DNA of 64,000 bases from Nannobrachium achirus. Lineage: Eukaryota; Chordata; Actinopteri; Myctophiformes; Myctophidae. The position numbers were made by a program, and so were the translations under genes. Under the pieces are notes generated by a model. It made no database searches and had not been told where the DNA came from. It was given only the letters and a program-made list of their open reading frames with translations. The DNA lies in assembly GCA_963921795.1 (NCBI GenBank), contig OY997639.1, forward strand, positions 51,898,818 to 51,962,817. Reading direction: 5' to 3'. Positions 1 to 22,344 of this stretch are shown here, in pieces; within the stretch, counting starts at the first letter, position 1, and every line of letters starts with the position of its first letter.

Positions 1-480
1 CAACTAAGTATAAATTAAGCTTTAGAGGGCGCTGGAGACAGCAGGCAAGGTTATGTTGGAACAGAAAGGTTACATTCCATTTACTGTCACTTGCTCAACT
101 TTCTATTCCTCTTTTTGGGTGGCCTGCATTTGTATTTCTATGTATCAATTACGAGGTATAGAAAACTTTTATGAACAAAAGAGCACACAAGCTTGTTACT
201 GTCACTGTATGAGCAGAGCAGTAAGGATTTCTTTCCCATTATGCTTATCTAGTTACTGCTTTTTCCAATTAAGGGTTTTATTTGTTTTGATTTTCCTTTT
301 TTCTTTTGATACTTGCCTAAATTGCATGTGGCTAAGTAGTTAGAGAAGAGGTGAAGGAGGTTGTTGTTGGGCTGGCTAACTTTGTTCATGTCTTTGGAAT
401 TTTCATACAGAACACCCAAACATAACTGTTATTTGGAGGGAAACATGTAATTTCATGTATGTGGAATAAAAAATAATTTA
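1..480 (+). other. possible 3'UTR end of an upstream gene
   Basis: No coding exon is recognised here. The stretch is AT-rich, resembles a 3'UTR and carries AATAAA at 465-470 followed by T-rich sequence, so it could be the 3' end of a + strand gene lying left of the window. In mammals the gene upstream of PABPC1 on the same strand is YWHAZ, but nothing seen here proves that identity. The 96-codon open frame at 53-343 has no recognisable similarity and is not called. Confidence 0.25.
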
Positions 481-2140
481 AAAGTTTGATGCTGTCCATT
501 TTTACTTGAGTTTCAATCTACCGCCGCTTATTTCGTGGTCCTACGATTTTAGTCAAAAGATCCCAATTCGAATCATTTCGGAGATCTCCCAACGTTGGGG
601 ATTAAACAAAGTGTTATATTTGTAACCCCAATCAAACACATTAAAGCATGCGGCCATTTCCCCTCAGCAGCTGTATTTACTGTGAAGTGTGAATCACTGT
701 CTGGACGAGAATGCGTGAGTCATGGTAGAGAGGCCCAGAATTCAGAATCTACAGGAAACGGTGGAACTCCTGTTAATGTGGTCAGTAATGAATTTTGTGT
801 TGTAATAAATGACATCCTGGAGCTATGTTACATAATTATGCTATTCCCTGAAAACCACTGGCCATAGATTCAACAACTTGACAAAGTATACAGGCAGGCC
901 CACTTTTGAAGACACTGACCTACAGGGAAGGGGGACATTGAAGCCTACATAGTGTAACCTAATCCATTTGCTGAACAAACACTTTTCTTGGACTCCGCTA
1001 ATAGCAGGAGGCATATGAATATCATTAAGTGCAACATCAAAAAGTTAGTCAAGGTACGACATGTAAGAATGGGGGAAGGAGAGAAAGCACTGACTTTTCC
1101 TCACAGAAACCGAGCCTTTCCATGCAGTCCTTTGGGTGTGTCTGCCCCACTGCCATGCGTCCAGGATGTGGGAGGAGGACACTACAAAGTACAACCACAG
1201 AGGAATGTTAAGCTGAATACCACGTATTTAATCCTTACTCATCACAGAGTCATGAAGTGGGCAAGTGGCATCTTATTCACAAGAGAAACAAGGAGACCTT
1301 TATGTCTGGACTCTGGACACAAAGTGGGCCAATAGTGTGAGATTGTATTTTTAACTTGGGGTGAATAATTAACCCAAAAGGCTTGCCCTGACCTGGGCCA
1401 ACAGCTGAAATTAAGCAGTGTATTTTCTTTAGGCGGGACCTTCCCACCGATTCCTCCGGCACCACTGGGCTGGCTAGGGTGTCATAAAACCAGCCTAAAC
1501 AGACTTCTCTGACATGTTGCTCACAGTGACAGTCAGAGCACCAGCAACGAATATCTTAAGGGAAGATGAAAAGGCGTTAACTCTTGTAGACACGGGCACA
1601 CGGCCATCTACATTATTGTATTGTTAACCAAACCGTTCTCATCTATCTTTCTGCAGATAGGTCTAGTCTAGTCTAGTCTAGTCTAATAGCATACTGTACT
1701 GATGATACATACTGGAATTTAATGATTTGCGTAATCCCACAATCATATATTGATTGATTGGAGATGAATACTTTATTAACAAAATTGTTAGCAGACAGTA
1801 GCCTACATCTAATGTACAGTCAAAAGTTATTCTAAGGATAACACGGGTGGTCTTAATAATTGCATTGACATACAATACAACACATTGAGGGTACAACAAC
1901 AGTAGCAGAACATTGACAGAGAATGTAATAAGTGTAATATAAGCCCCATTCACACCAGAAAACACGATATACACGATAATAAAACGTTTGTTTGTAACGG
2001 GCAGCTGCTAAACTCACACTTTATGTAATGTAGGCTATCATACAAAGTTAAATAAAAGCAGCATGAGCAGGTACCGGGCCTACTGTCCAGTACCTACGCA
2101 TAATAATTTCATATGGTCACTTATATGATAAGATCATAAT
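481..2140. other. upstream intergenic stretch, no gene seen
   Basis: No exon-like or family-recognisable sequence. The only local structure noted is a pentanucleotide run of about five GTCTA units at about 1661-1686. The short open frames on both strands look random. Confidence 0.5.
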
Positions 2141-2147
2141 GCTTTCT

Positions 2148-2162
2148 GCGCCCCCTGCTGGA
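2148..2162 (-). promoter_or_regulatory. CTCF-like core motif
   Basis: The minus strand reads TCCAGCAGGGGGCGC, a full match to the vertebrate CTCF core consensus CCASYAGRKGGCR. It lies about 1.2 kb upstream of the pabpc1 start codon. Binding is inferred from the motif only. Confidence 0.4.
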
Positions 2163-2371
2163 TTTGAAAAACTGTTTTACACATATTTTGAAAATGGTTT
2201 GTTCCTTATGACATCAATCTGGAGATTTGACAGAGTTTTCTGCCAGTCGGTCAACAAGACCATTTTAGAATACATATTCAAAATGTAATCTCGTTGTTAT
2301 TACACTGGCACTGCTGATACGATGCATATTTATTTTCGAACGACAAGAATCAGATGCCAAGGTTTCGTCAG

Positions 2372-2379
2372 TGACGTCA
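2372..2379. promoter_or_regulatory. CRE palindrome upstream of pabpc1
   Basis: A perfect TGACGTCA (CREB/ATF site) is followed at once by GCGTCATGCGG. It sits about 1.0 kb before the pabpc1 ATG and probably in the proximal promoter, because vertebrate pabpc1 5'UTRs are several hundred bases long. No convincing TATA box was seen. Regulatory use is inferred. Confidence 0.4.
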
Positions 2380-2749
2380 GCGTCATGCGGTTTGACTGAA
2401 AGCGCTTCGTTTTGTGCTGCGACACTTGAAAGGACACGAAAGGTCCGTGCAACAAAATGTATTTATTTTCGTAACTGTAAGTATTAATTATACTTAAATC
2501 TAAAAAATAAACAAATAAAAAGTAGCAAAATAAATGTATAGTTTATATACAGGTGGAATAAACAATACAAGTATTAGGGGAAAGACTTGCTACTACATAT
2601 CTGCAATATATTTGAAAACGAATATATGAAGATTGTTTGTTTTATCGTGGCCAGCCAGTGCCACATTAACTTCCGTTACGATTGTCTGTGAGGTCACTGT
2701 GCTATCCTATGTGCCTGTACTTTGGGTTTAGACACCCAGAAACACACGT

Positions 2750-13075
<10,326 letters not shown>

Positions 13076-13590
13076 GGAAGGTGAGGGTTGCATGTGATTT
13101 GGTGTTAAATTAAGTAATAATGAATTTGATTGTGTAAAAGGAATTGAATGAGTTCTGAATGGTATGTTGGATATTCATATTAGAATTATTTTGTTTTTTT
13201 TCCTGCAGATCGAGCATCTTGAAACCTGCTTCACCGATAAAAAAGATAGAAAAAAAAATTTAAACATTGAAAAACCGAAAACTCTGAAAACATTGCAAAA
13301 TGATAAATTATTTCTTAAAAAAGACAAAAGAAAACAATTGACTCTGCCAGGTCTAGGAATGGTTTGACTAGGCCTTGAATAATAAATAATAATAAAAAAG
13401 CTTGTTTAAAAAATTGCAAAACATAAAATCTAAATGAGAAATTTGATGAATGCATTCCTGTTTTATGTCATTTTACTGTGTAAGTGCTCAGAATATCAGC
13501 TGTTGTGTATAGGAAGCTGATAGCTGAGCATTTTGAAAAGTAATTTGTATCGTAAACTACTGGCTGTAATAAAATCTCAAACAATTTGTA
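13076..13590 (+). other. pabpc1: pabpc1 3'UTR with a spliced last exon
   Basis: Five bases after the TAA, AAG/GTGAGG forms a donor at 13080. The acceptor is at 13208 (CTGCAG) and opens a non-coding exon 15. An intron just after the stop is typical of PABPC1 and lies too close to the stop to trigger NMD. The 3'UTR is very A-rich. Poly(A) signals are at 13381-13386, about 13391 and 13568-13573; the last, followed by T/G-rich sequence, probably marks the main end near 13590. Confidence 0.75.
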
Positions 13591-15841
13591 TGCCTTGTTT
13601 TATTAATGACAGTTGTTTTGTTTTGTTTCTTATTGGACTAGCAAATCTTAGATTTCATTACTGTATTTGTCAATGCAATTGGCCTATTATACCAAAGAAA
13701 GGACAGAAGAGATAAGATCATTCTGTAATCTACTCATATCTCAGCTGTAGTGTATGTTACACTATTGTATGTCCACCAGGTGGCACTGTAGTTTTAATGA
13801 AATTGTGTTGAAGTGCATTTGATGTAAACGTTCAGATTTATCCTGATGGCTTGAGTAGTGGGATAAATAACTAATGCATTGTTTGTGTAGATCGTCAAAT
13901 ACATATTCGTCAAATACATATTTACATAAACTAGGTCAGCTTTGCATAAATTAAGTGCCATTAGTCCCCTTAAACTTGTATGTCACACTTTGTTGTCACA
14001 CTTTAATTGTCCTATCACCTGTATGACATTTGATTTAGCAGAAAGATTACATATGTGGCTTTGGTGCCACAGTCTACTTCTACACTACAACCTCTTCAAA
14101 TGGAGGAGAATAATGTTAAATACATCTGAGAAAATATACAATTCACAGCTGTGAAAACAATAATTGACTACTAGCCTATCTTATGTAAAACATGGCTTGT
14201 TTAGCCATACTGTATAATACAGCCATAAAGTGAGAGGAACACCTGAGCCCTGTCCTGTCATGGACTACTGTTAGAAAGTGCAACCTTCAGTTGGCATGTC
14301 TTCATTTCCCTATGTTTACATTTGTCGCTGTGGTCTGTTTACTGTTACTACCCAACTCCTTCAACAGTTATGCCAACTGCTCCACTTATGTAGGCCTACA
14401 GTATGTTCCAGTAGCCCACTTTAATAGCTGTGAAAACAGTTTTTTTCCACAGCTTCACTCTTTCGTTGATTGTGTAAGTTTACTACTGCTTTTAGGAACA
14501 TGTAATGGATATAGCACCATTTGGCAAAGGTGTCACATTTTGACAATATTGCACCAAAACATGTTCCCCAGTGATTATGAGCCAAAGAACCACTTTTAAT
14601 GCAATTTAGGCCAGACTCTTGTGTACAGCTTATGTATTTCAAACCTGATGCAGTAAATGACCTGAACAAAACAAACCCAAAACAACTTTCCACTGTGATT
14701 TCCATAATATTATCCAGATTTCATATCTTATTTGTGTCCACACTCCACAGATACATTATATCCTACAAATGAAGGCTTTCCTGAGTGCATGCATGTGTGG
14801 TAACCTGTGAGTGTTGACCTGCATCTTTTGAAAAATATTAAATCCTCAGATTACCCTAGATTCCTGCTACCACATGATTTCCCAAAACTATTTCAGGGAG
14901 TTGTTTTTAACCTTCACTATTAGGAATTCCTACAAAGAACACGATAAGACCTTTGTGGTATAACGTAAACACGTTTACAACATGTCCGTTGATCTATTGG
15001 GCAATAATGGTTAAAAATGCACCAGGTCATTCATCACTTCCTTATGAGTGTTTTCAGATAATGGTAAACTCACTGAGACACATCATGTAATCCCCTATAG
15101 CCTGGATTAGATGTGTATGCTACTGTATGTTTAGCAGCGTGTAAGATATGATTGTATTTCAGTGGTGACTGAATGTTACAGTGAAGCTTTTGTAACTTTC
15201 ATCTACTTAATCTCTGGGATCATACAAAACCTAAACCTGCAGTACATGCTTGGGATTTAATTATCCAGCTTTATGATCTGTGTATCTTTTGTGTCTATTT
15301 AAATCTACACTGTTAAATCTGAAAGGTTCATTCATCATAAAGGGAATAATAAAATCTATTAGTGAATTTTATAACCGACACTGTTTAGTTAATAAAAGGG
15401 ATGATAGGTTTATGCCTCCCTTATCTGTTGCTATGACAGACAGGAACATCGTGACCTGAAGCTTTGAGACCGCAGATGTCTGACAGACTGTTGATGAACA
15501 GTACCCTAGTGGTTATGCCTTATAGTCATCCAGGAATCCAGAATATGGTGTTTTATCAAGTTGAGAGTGAATATAGCCATCTACCCACCCTGGTATTTTA
15601 GAGCACTTTGTCCTTCCGTAGGTTGACAAGCATTATGGAGATGATTTCCTTTAGCCAGAAGCACTTGGCACCTGTCCACAGAGCCCTACTAGTACTGGTG
15701 TACTGACAATGGTATTACTGGGCTTAACTGGCCAGGAAACTGGCCTGACCCGTCACCTGAACCCCACAGAGAATCTGTGTTGTGTTGTCTTGTCAAAAGG
15801 AAGATGAGGGACACCAGACTCAACCACACAGATGAGCTTAA
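13591..15841. other. intergenic stretch, no gene seen
   Basis: AT-rich single-copy-looking sequence between pabpc1 and the palindromic element. Short open frames (for example 14291-14599) show no domain, and no exon with flanking splice signals was recognised. The only candidate site is the CTCF-like motif at 13773-13786. Confidence 0.5.
13773..13786 (+). promoter_or_regulatory. CTCF-like core motif downstream of pabpc1
   Basis: CCACCAGGTGGCAC matches the CTCF core CCASYAGRKGGCR on the + strand. It lies about 200 bp past the last pabpc1 poly(A) signal. Binding is inferred from sequence only. Confidence 0.35.
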
Positions 15842-17157
15842 TAGGCCTGGGGCCAATTCTGATATCTTCACAAATTGGTACCACCCAAGGTGACCGTACA
15901 TTTTTTACATTTTTGACTTCCTACATGTCTCTAGTTTACATTTTGGTATGATAACCCTTTCTGAGATCCAGCTTAATTGATGTTATCAGCCGCTAGAGTC
16001 GGTCTCACTTCGACTTTCTATACAGGAGGAAAATACCCAGAATTCTTTTTTTTTCTGGGTATTTAAGTAGGATGTGAGGGGTCTAACTAGTAGCCTGGCG
16101 GGGCCCGACGTCATCTGCGTTCACTCACTCATTCCTTCCACAGTATAACGTCTGGACTTCCGTTGATTGGCAGCGAGTATACCGATTATTCTCTGATCGG
16201 GGCCAATCAGTGACTGCTTCCGCACTATGCTTCCGCACAACAAACGTAGTCTTCCTGACAACAAGTGAAAAGATTTCCCTGATTGGTCCATGTGTAGACG
16301 GTGACGTAGATGCATGCCATGCTGCAGGCTGCAGCATTTTCAAAACAACAATGGCTGCCCTCGCGATGCAAAAAGTGTAACAGTTAACGCTCTAACCATA
16401 AAACAACCAATAAGTGCAGTTATTTCAGAGTTGGAATCAATTACAACAATTAAAAAGCAACACGGAGGATGCGCTAGTGGAGTTTATCGGCCGAAAAGAC
16501 GTGTTTGTTTGCCGTTCTTCCGACTGGCTGAGAGATGGTGATTCGTTAGAGGAGTCTGTCTGTCAAGGCAAGTACTCCCGCCCACTTTTCAAGCTGCCAA
16601 TAGGCCAAAGGCCAGACGTTATACTGTGGAAGGAATGAACACAGATAACGTCGGGCCCCGCCAGGCTATCTAACTAGGGGTTTGTCATGATGCTGAATCC
16701 ATTGCAAGCATTTGTTTTGCACAAAAAAACATTCCTTGGGCTACAAATGGCCCCAGAAAACGACGGTTTAGTGATGAAATGTGATGAGTCATCACTTTTC
16801 ATCAGTTTCATCAGTTTTGTGGGCGTTTTCTGGGGCCATTTGTAGCCCAAGGAATTATGTTTGCGCAAAACAAATGCTTGCAATGGATTCAGCATCATGA
16901 CAAACCCCCAGTTAGAACCCTCACATCCTACTTAAATACCCAGAAAAAAAATGTTTTCTGTGTATTTTCCTCCTGTATAAAAGTCGATGGGAGACCGACT
17001 CTAGCGGCTGATAACATCAATTAAGCTGGGTCTCAGAAAGGGTTATCATACCAAAATGTAAACTAGAGACATGTAGGAAGTCAAAAATGTAAAAAAAATG
17101 TACGGTCACCTAGGGTGGTACCAATTTGTGAAGATATCAGAATTGGCCCCTGGCCTA
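15842..17157. mobile_element. palindromic PIF/Harbinger-like MITE, interrupted
   Basis: The ends TAGGCCTGGGGCCAATTCTG and its near-complement (GAATTGGCCCCTGGCCTA) are flanked by TAA on both sides (15839-15841 and 17158-17160), as in PIF/Harbinger insertions (TWA target). Once the inserted 578 bp element and one 9 bp target copy are set aside, the remaining about 730 bp is almost entirely two complementary arms of about 360 bp. The arms pair through GATATCTTCACAAATTGGTA, CTGGGTATTTAAGTAGGATG and AATGGCCCCAGAAAACG, with the centre near 16790. No transposase is present. The superfamily call rests on the TAA duplication and is moderate. Confidence 0.65.
16091..16668. mobile_element. Mutator-like (MULE) non-autonomous element with 9 bp TSD
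   Basis: The termini are perfect inverted repeats of at least 21 bp beginning TAGCCTGGCGGGGCCCGACG. Similarity continues to about 60-65 bp (ATTCCTTCCACAGTATAACG in both arms) apart from an 8 bp indel. The element is flanked by identical TCTAACTAG copies at 16082-16090 and 16669-16677. A 9 bp target duplication with long TIRs is characteristic of Mutator-like elements. It sits inside the palindromic element, so it is the younger insertion. Internal open frames up to 75 codons match nothing recognised. Confidence 0.75.
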
Positions 17158-17539
17158 TAAGGCCTCAAAGCAAACCTGGGCTGGGCTTCCATAACACCTC
17201 AGCAGTACCACAGCTGATCAGGCCTTCATGCTGACTGAGTGCATACATTAACATAACCTTTCAGAAGTTTGACATTACTGTATTATAAATCCTTCTTTTG
17301 AGTGGTCATGTGGAATATTCTAATATTTTGAGATATGGATTTTTGATTTTCATGAGATGTATGCCATAAAAACATATTGTTCACTGCATGCAAAATTAAT
17401 CTAAGATATATGAAAGTTTAAAAATATAAATATATATATATCACAAAAGAAAATTAACTACACAATATTCTATTTGTATTGGATGGATCTGTAAACCTAC
17501 AGTCATAGAGTTATAGCCTACAGTACATTGGACTGCCCG

Positions 17540-17814
17540 TTGGGTGGTTGGGATCTCGCGATGCTATTTGAAATTGTGAGATACAACGAGAACAGCGGAC
17601 AACGAACGAGAGAGAGAAGCTGTTGTCGTTCAAAGCGGAGCAGCAGAGAGGTGGGACCTACGAGACGACAGAACGAAAGAAATGTTGAATAAACGTCTGA
17701 AGCTGTGAAATTTGCCAACACTGTTATCGGCGCGAAGGACTAACATAGCTGCGTTGGAGACAGAAAACTCCGCTTGACTGTTTTTGTCCAGGAAAGTGTC
17801 AGTAGCAACAAAAG
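17540..17814 (+). other. rnf19a: probable non-coding first exon of rnf19a (start approximate)
   Basis: Purine-rich, non-repetitive sequence with an exon-like donor AAAAG/GTACGT at 17814/17815. It lies upstream of the first coding exon on the same strand, where RNF19A genes carry a non-coding exon 1. A CG-containing block (GGATCTCGCGATGC, about 17550) may mark the promoter. There is no transcript evidence, so both the start and its membership of rnf19a are inferred. Confidence 0.45.
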
Positions 17815-19256
17815 GTACGTTTTCATCGTTTCTATTTAGCGTTAGCCCTGCTAACATGGCTAGGCTAACATTCAATACATTTGCTAACGCTAGCTGACTG
17901 TCTTTCTGATTAACTTAAAGAAAGCAAGCTCTGGTCGTGCAGATATTGCCCTGTTATCATAATATCACACCGTGTTTAATGGCAAGCCTCAACACCGGTG
18001 TCAAATTTGAATGTACAGTATTTTGTTGGTAGCCGAGATCATTCAAGACAATGTAACGCTAGTTAATAAATAAACTATCAATTTTAACATTAGCCAGTCA
18101 AGTCAGAATGAATGCCAGCCATCTAATAAACAAAGACAACATTACGTAATCTTACTTTGTAAATTGTGTTTAATGGCGTGTAGTTGTGCTGTACAGTTAG
18201 CTGCGCAAAACGGGTCCATAGCTGGTTCGTTATCAGCAGTGGCACCAAATGTCCCGTTTCTCGCTAACCAACATGTTAGCCAGCTGCTCCCAATATAATT
18301 AAGTGTTTCCTTTCTCTATTTCATGTGAGATAAGTGACATGGATAATTGTCAACAAGAGTGCACACGTTTTCTAAGCCAAATATGAGAATTGAGTACAAC
18401 TGGTATGCATTGCATACAACTCCAATCCTGATTTAAACGACCACCACAGCGTGAAAATGTCAAGTTCAACCACCACCATGCCGCATATCTTCTGGTTGTT
18501 GGGTGATAGTTTGTTCGTGTTTACACTAGTAGACATGTCTGACCGAGCCTGAGTAGTAATAACCTGAATCCGCCCTTCGAATAGAATTAAATAGCGGTAA
18601 TAGTGAATCTACTGAGAAAACATTTTTGTAGTTCATTTATTATTTTGCCTTGATGTGACGTTCTAAGTAATGGTTTGCATGTTACTCATTTGTGGTATAA
18701 GAGACTGACTGACTGACTGACTACACAATCAACTGACATGATATAAAGGTGGTATCGGGAGAAAACAACCCATCTATTGTTCATACATATTTATTTATTT
18801 ATTTACACATCAATTTCATAGCATTGAATGAACTCATGTTTGACAAAAAACAGTTTAGATATGTGTTTAATTGGTGCTGGGAGCAGCCACCCAGAATTAT
18901 CACTCTGTGTTTCAGAGAGCCCAGACTAGAGAGTGTTTCATTCTGTCAGAGAGTCCTCGCTGGACAAACAGGATTGTGTGTGTGTGTTCTTCTAGCAGCC
19001 AGGGACAGGTCATTGGCCCTCATGGCAAGTTTGGAAACCTGGTCTATGTTCCCACTCTGTGTTTTTAGGACCTTTGTGTTACCTCCCTTGCCTCCTCTAG
19101 GTAAACACAGCTGCAGTGCTGGGTGATAGTGGCTTGTTCAACCCATCAGGGTGTTGTAATTTATTACCAATGAAAATCAACCCCATACCCCAGTTCCTCG
19201 CTTGTCCCCCAACCCAAGGTTCTGAATGACAAATCTCTTAACCAATTCTCCACCAT
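17815..19256. other. rnf19a intron 1, first part
   Basis: No exon or mobile element was recognised. A short (GACT)n run occurs at about 18704-18722. The frame at 18749-19126 has no recognisable domain. Confidence 0.45.
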
Positions 19257-19260
19257 ACCA

Positions 19261-19850
19261 GGGACCAGCCTGTCCTGCGACCGCAGTTTTCCCGGTGACC
19301 CTGAGCACAACGGTGGGGGCCGATGGGCAAGGACTCAGGAGGGTCGCGAGCTTATGAGAAACAACTAAAACAAGACCTGGTGAAAACAGTTGTGTGCATT
19401 AGCGCAAGATGACTATAAAGGAAATCATTAAATGGAAAACATTAAATGAACTTCTGAAAAGCTTACTAGGCCATAAAACCTGGCGAAAACAGTTGCGTGC
19501 ATTTGCGCAAAATTAGATGAGTATAAAGGAAATCATTAATGGAAAACATTAAATTAACTTCTGAAAAGGCTTCTAAGCCTACACTAACCGCGATCTTGCC
19601 ACACGTGAATAATTGTGGTTGTAAACAATAACACAGACAATATAAATCCTTAGTCTAGTAGTGGGAAGAAGAGGTTATCATCATGGCCCCAAATAACTTT
19701 TAAATATCTAGGCAAGAGTGCCTGTCAATACATAAAGCTATAACCTCTCCATCATCGGCAATAGTCCGTAGTGTGTGTTCCCCACACTCCCACGCCCCCA
19801 CCGTTGGTGCTCAGGGTCACCGGGAAAACCGCGGTCACGCCTGTCCCACC
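19261..19850. mobile_element. TIR element with internal tandem repeat
   Basis: Inverted arms of about 60 bp at about 19261-19322 and 19786-19850 share TTTTCCCGGTGACCCTGAGC and CAACGGTGGGGGC. Between them lie two tandem units of about 100 bp (19375-19473 and 19477-19578) with the shared segments GAAATCATTAA and GGAAAACATTAAAT. No coding capacity; superfamily not determined. Confidence 0.6.
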
Positions 19851-21564
19851 AGTCTATCCCTTCTTCCATCACTCTTTATTTTACCTCAACCAAAGACCCT
19901 GAAAGCAGATGCTAGTGTCACAGCGTGTCTTTTCCATGACTTATCAATTAATTTCAACAGAGCTATTTCCTGCTGTTTAACTGTTCTTACAAGCTGCGTA
20001 CAAAAAGACCTGCCCCCACCTGCCTCTGATTGGCCTACCAACGTTTGTATGTGTGACTCACAAGCCCCCAGAACGGCTTGTAAATATTGAAGCGGCCGCC
20101 CTACTGGCCAAAGCTGGAATCTCAGGCGGGGTGAAACATACAAGCACGAGCATAAGAGTGTGCCGCTGGGGTCTACAATAGGGTTCAATGGACGTCAACG
20201 TCGCTCGTGACTTCATTACGTCTCGACGTCAAACATTTTGGCACATAGGTATGTGCCAATTTCCCCCAGAATGCACCTGGATTAGCTACTTCCGCATGCT
20301 TCAAAACGCCACTGAGCACTTGCATTGAAGTGAATGGCTGGGGGCGGGGCTGTCCGTCCTCTATTCTATATATAACTCTATGGTGACTCACGAGCGTGAA
20401 TCAAAACACCGTTCCGGTGGAGATGACTGAGGCGTGCCGTCTCAGGCGACCTTGAGTCACGTGACGTGAGACACTGCCGACAGAGCGGTAACGTTGTGAT
20501 GGTCGCATGAGCCGACTCACCGCTGTTATCGAGTTATGTGCCGTTATGGACAGAATAGTAAATCTTCCCCTGGACTTTCGGCACCTCTGCGTGGTCCAGT
20601 TGAACACAACGGAGCGTGCCCTGCCTCTGGTTCAGCCAATCACAGAGCCAAAGGAGGCATCTACGTTTCTATGTTTATATATCCTTGGGGAGCAAACCAA
20701 TTGAGATTCCAGGAAGTTTGGAGGTGCTGCGGAAGCTTGTTTCTAGGTGGCTGGGTGATGGTCTTTCTTGCCTGTAGGGATGGGTATCGTTTGGAGTCCA
20801 AGCTCTTATTTCTGCTAGCGCAACATATCTTATTCTGAAGAGATCGGCCTCTGGAAGTCTTAGTGCTGCCAGCGCAACATACCACTGAGACAAACACTGT
20901 GACCGTACACTATTTCAGTCAGATCAATGCCACACTATGTTTCGACAAACCAGGCGTTGAATCTTTCTTAGCGCCAATTAACTTTCCTTATGTATTACAA
21001 TTTACACTTTACCCATTTTCATTGGGTTCTCTGCTTTAATGAATATAAATCTACGAACCGATATGCAATACCAAAATTAAATATATTCTTTTGGGTACCA
21101 CCCAGAAATCCTTATTGGTCGGTTCCGGCTTGTTGCAGAAATTCAGTACCCATCCCTACTTGCCTGTGTGTGTTGGGCACATTTAGGGCTTCTCGCTTTG
21201 CCTCTTTCTCAGAGGTTACATTGATTCACAGATGTTTGTGAAGCAAATTCTTGTGCTACTCTGTTAGAGAAAGGATGTGCATTGACAGTGATGATTCATA
21301 TAGGAGGGTTAAATACTTAACTGTGCGGTATTTTCTGAATCTGCTGTCTGGTGCCTCCTTGACATTCATGCTTTTTGTGTAGGCTGCAAGTGGCAACAGT
21401 TTTGTAGAAGTGAGACTCCTGTTCTGACTCATACCTATACGGTGGCCCCTTAAGGTGTCTTGGAAGAGTTTTCTAGTAGGTGTCAGTTACTCTTCTGCTC
21501 CCCGGCCTTGTTGTAATCTGTGAAACAAGTGTCAATCTCAGTATATTCAAGAGGATGACAAATA
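19851..21564. other. rnf19a intron 1, unassigned repeats
   Basis: No exon recognised. Around 20190-20400 there are clustered CGTCAACGTC, GACGTC and GTGACTC motifs and a near-palindromic GGCACATAGGTATGTGCC (20240-20257), suggesting an old DNA element. About 20800-20880 contains two related CTAGCGCAACATA and CCAGCGCAACATA segments. No boundaries could be fixed. Confidence 0.35.
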
Positions 21565-22086
21565 CAGGGGTTCCCACGGTCATGAAATTCCTGGAAATAT
21601 TTTGAAATTAAAAAAATATTTTTCCAGTACTGTAAAAGTTTTGGAATTTATCAAGGGTCCTGGAAATAATAGCTAAGCCTATGCGTTGTCTTTGGGTATT
21701 GATTTTGTTAATACCTCTGAAATGACAAATTAAACATGGGCCAAATTGTCAAATATTAGAGGCAGAAATTGTGAAAATAGCTCACAACGGCGTTGTGAGC
21801 ATGTAGATCTGCTATTTTCACAATAGAAATGTGTTATACAAAATTCCTCAACTCGTCAGGGTGGGGGGTCCCCAGTGGAGGGTCCCTAGTTAAAATATGA
21901 TTATTTCGAGGGTCACAGCCTGAAAATGTTGAGAACCACTGGCATACAGTACCTGTCTTTGGGCATTGCGCATAGGAGTAAGCGACTTGTTATTGAGCTG
22001 AATTATTGTTATATAGTCCTGGAAATTGGGTTAAATATTCTGGAAAAGTTTTGGAAATTAATTGGTAAAAATGTGTGGGAACCCTG
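21565..22086. mobile_element. hAT-like non-autonomous element
   Basis: Terminal repeats CAGGGGTTCCCAC (left) and GTGGGAACCCTG (right), followed inward on both sides by AAATTCCTGGAAA-type sequence, are characteristic of hAT MITEs common in fish. It carries mini-foldback copy P3 and an internal GTTGAGAACCACTGG, itself the end of another hAT-type repeat. No clean 8 bp target duplication was seen. Confidence 0.5.
21768..21824. repeat. mini-foldback element, copy P3
   Basis: ATTGTGAAAATAG pairs with CTATTTTCACAAT, and CTCACAAC pairs with GTTGTGAG. The left arm has lost the CAGATCTACAAG segment that is still present on the right (CATGTAGATCTG). This copy shows the outer extent of the palindrome. 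Confidence 0.65.
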
Positions 22087-22267
22087 CAAATATCTCTCAG
22101 TTAGTTGAGGAAAATGCCAGCCGCTGTCACAACAGAGGGCACCCACATAACTGTAGTGTAGCCCTGAGCTAGAAGATGTCCAGTAAAAGGAAATATTCTT
22201 TGTTTACACAGGTGTCTACTCTATTCAAGGTCCTTCCTTTTTTCCCTCTACACACAATCCTATTAGT

Positions 22268-22344
22268 CGATCTACAAGCTCACAGTCAAATGTGTCGGGT
22301 TGTGAACTTGAAATGCATTATGAGCCCGTAGATCACCTATTTTT
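22268..22344. repeat. mini-foldback element, copy P4 (diverged)
   Basis: GATCTACAAGCTCACAGT on the left and TGAGCCCGTAGATCACCTATTTTTG on the right keep the order and polarity of the other copies but pair imperfectly, so this is an older copy. Confidence 0.55.

Noticed and set aside
21557..22094. Target duplication for the hAT-like element at 21565-22086
   Set aside because: The flanks GACAAATA and CAAATATC only overlap when shifted, so no clean 8 bp duplication can be claimed.
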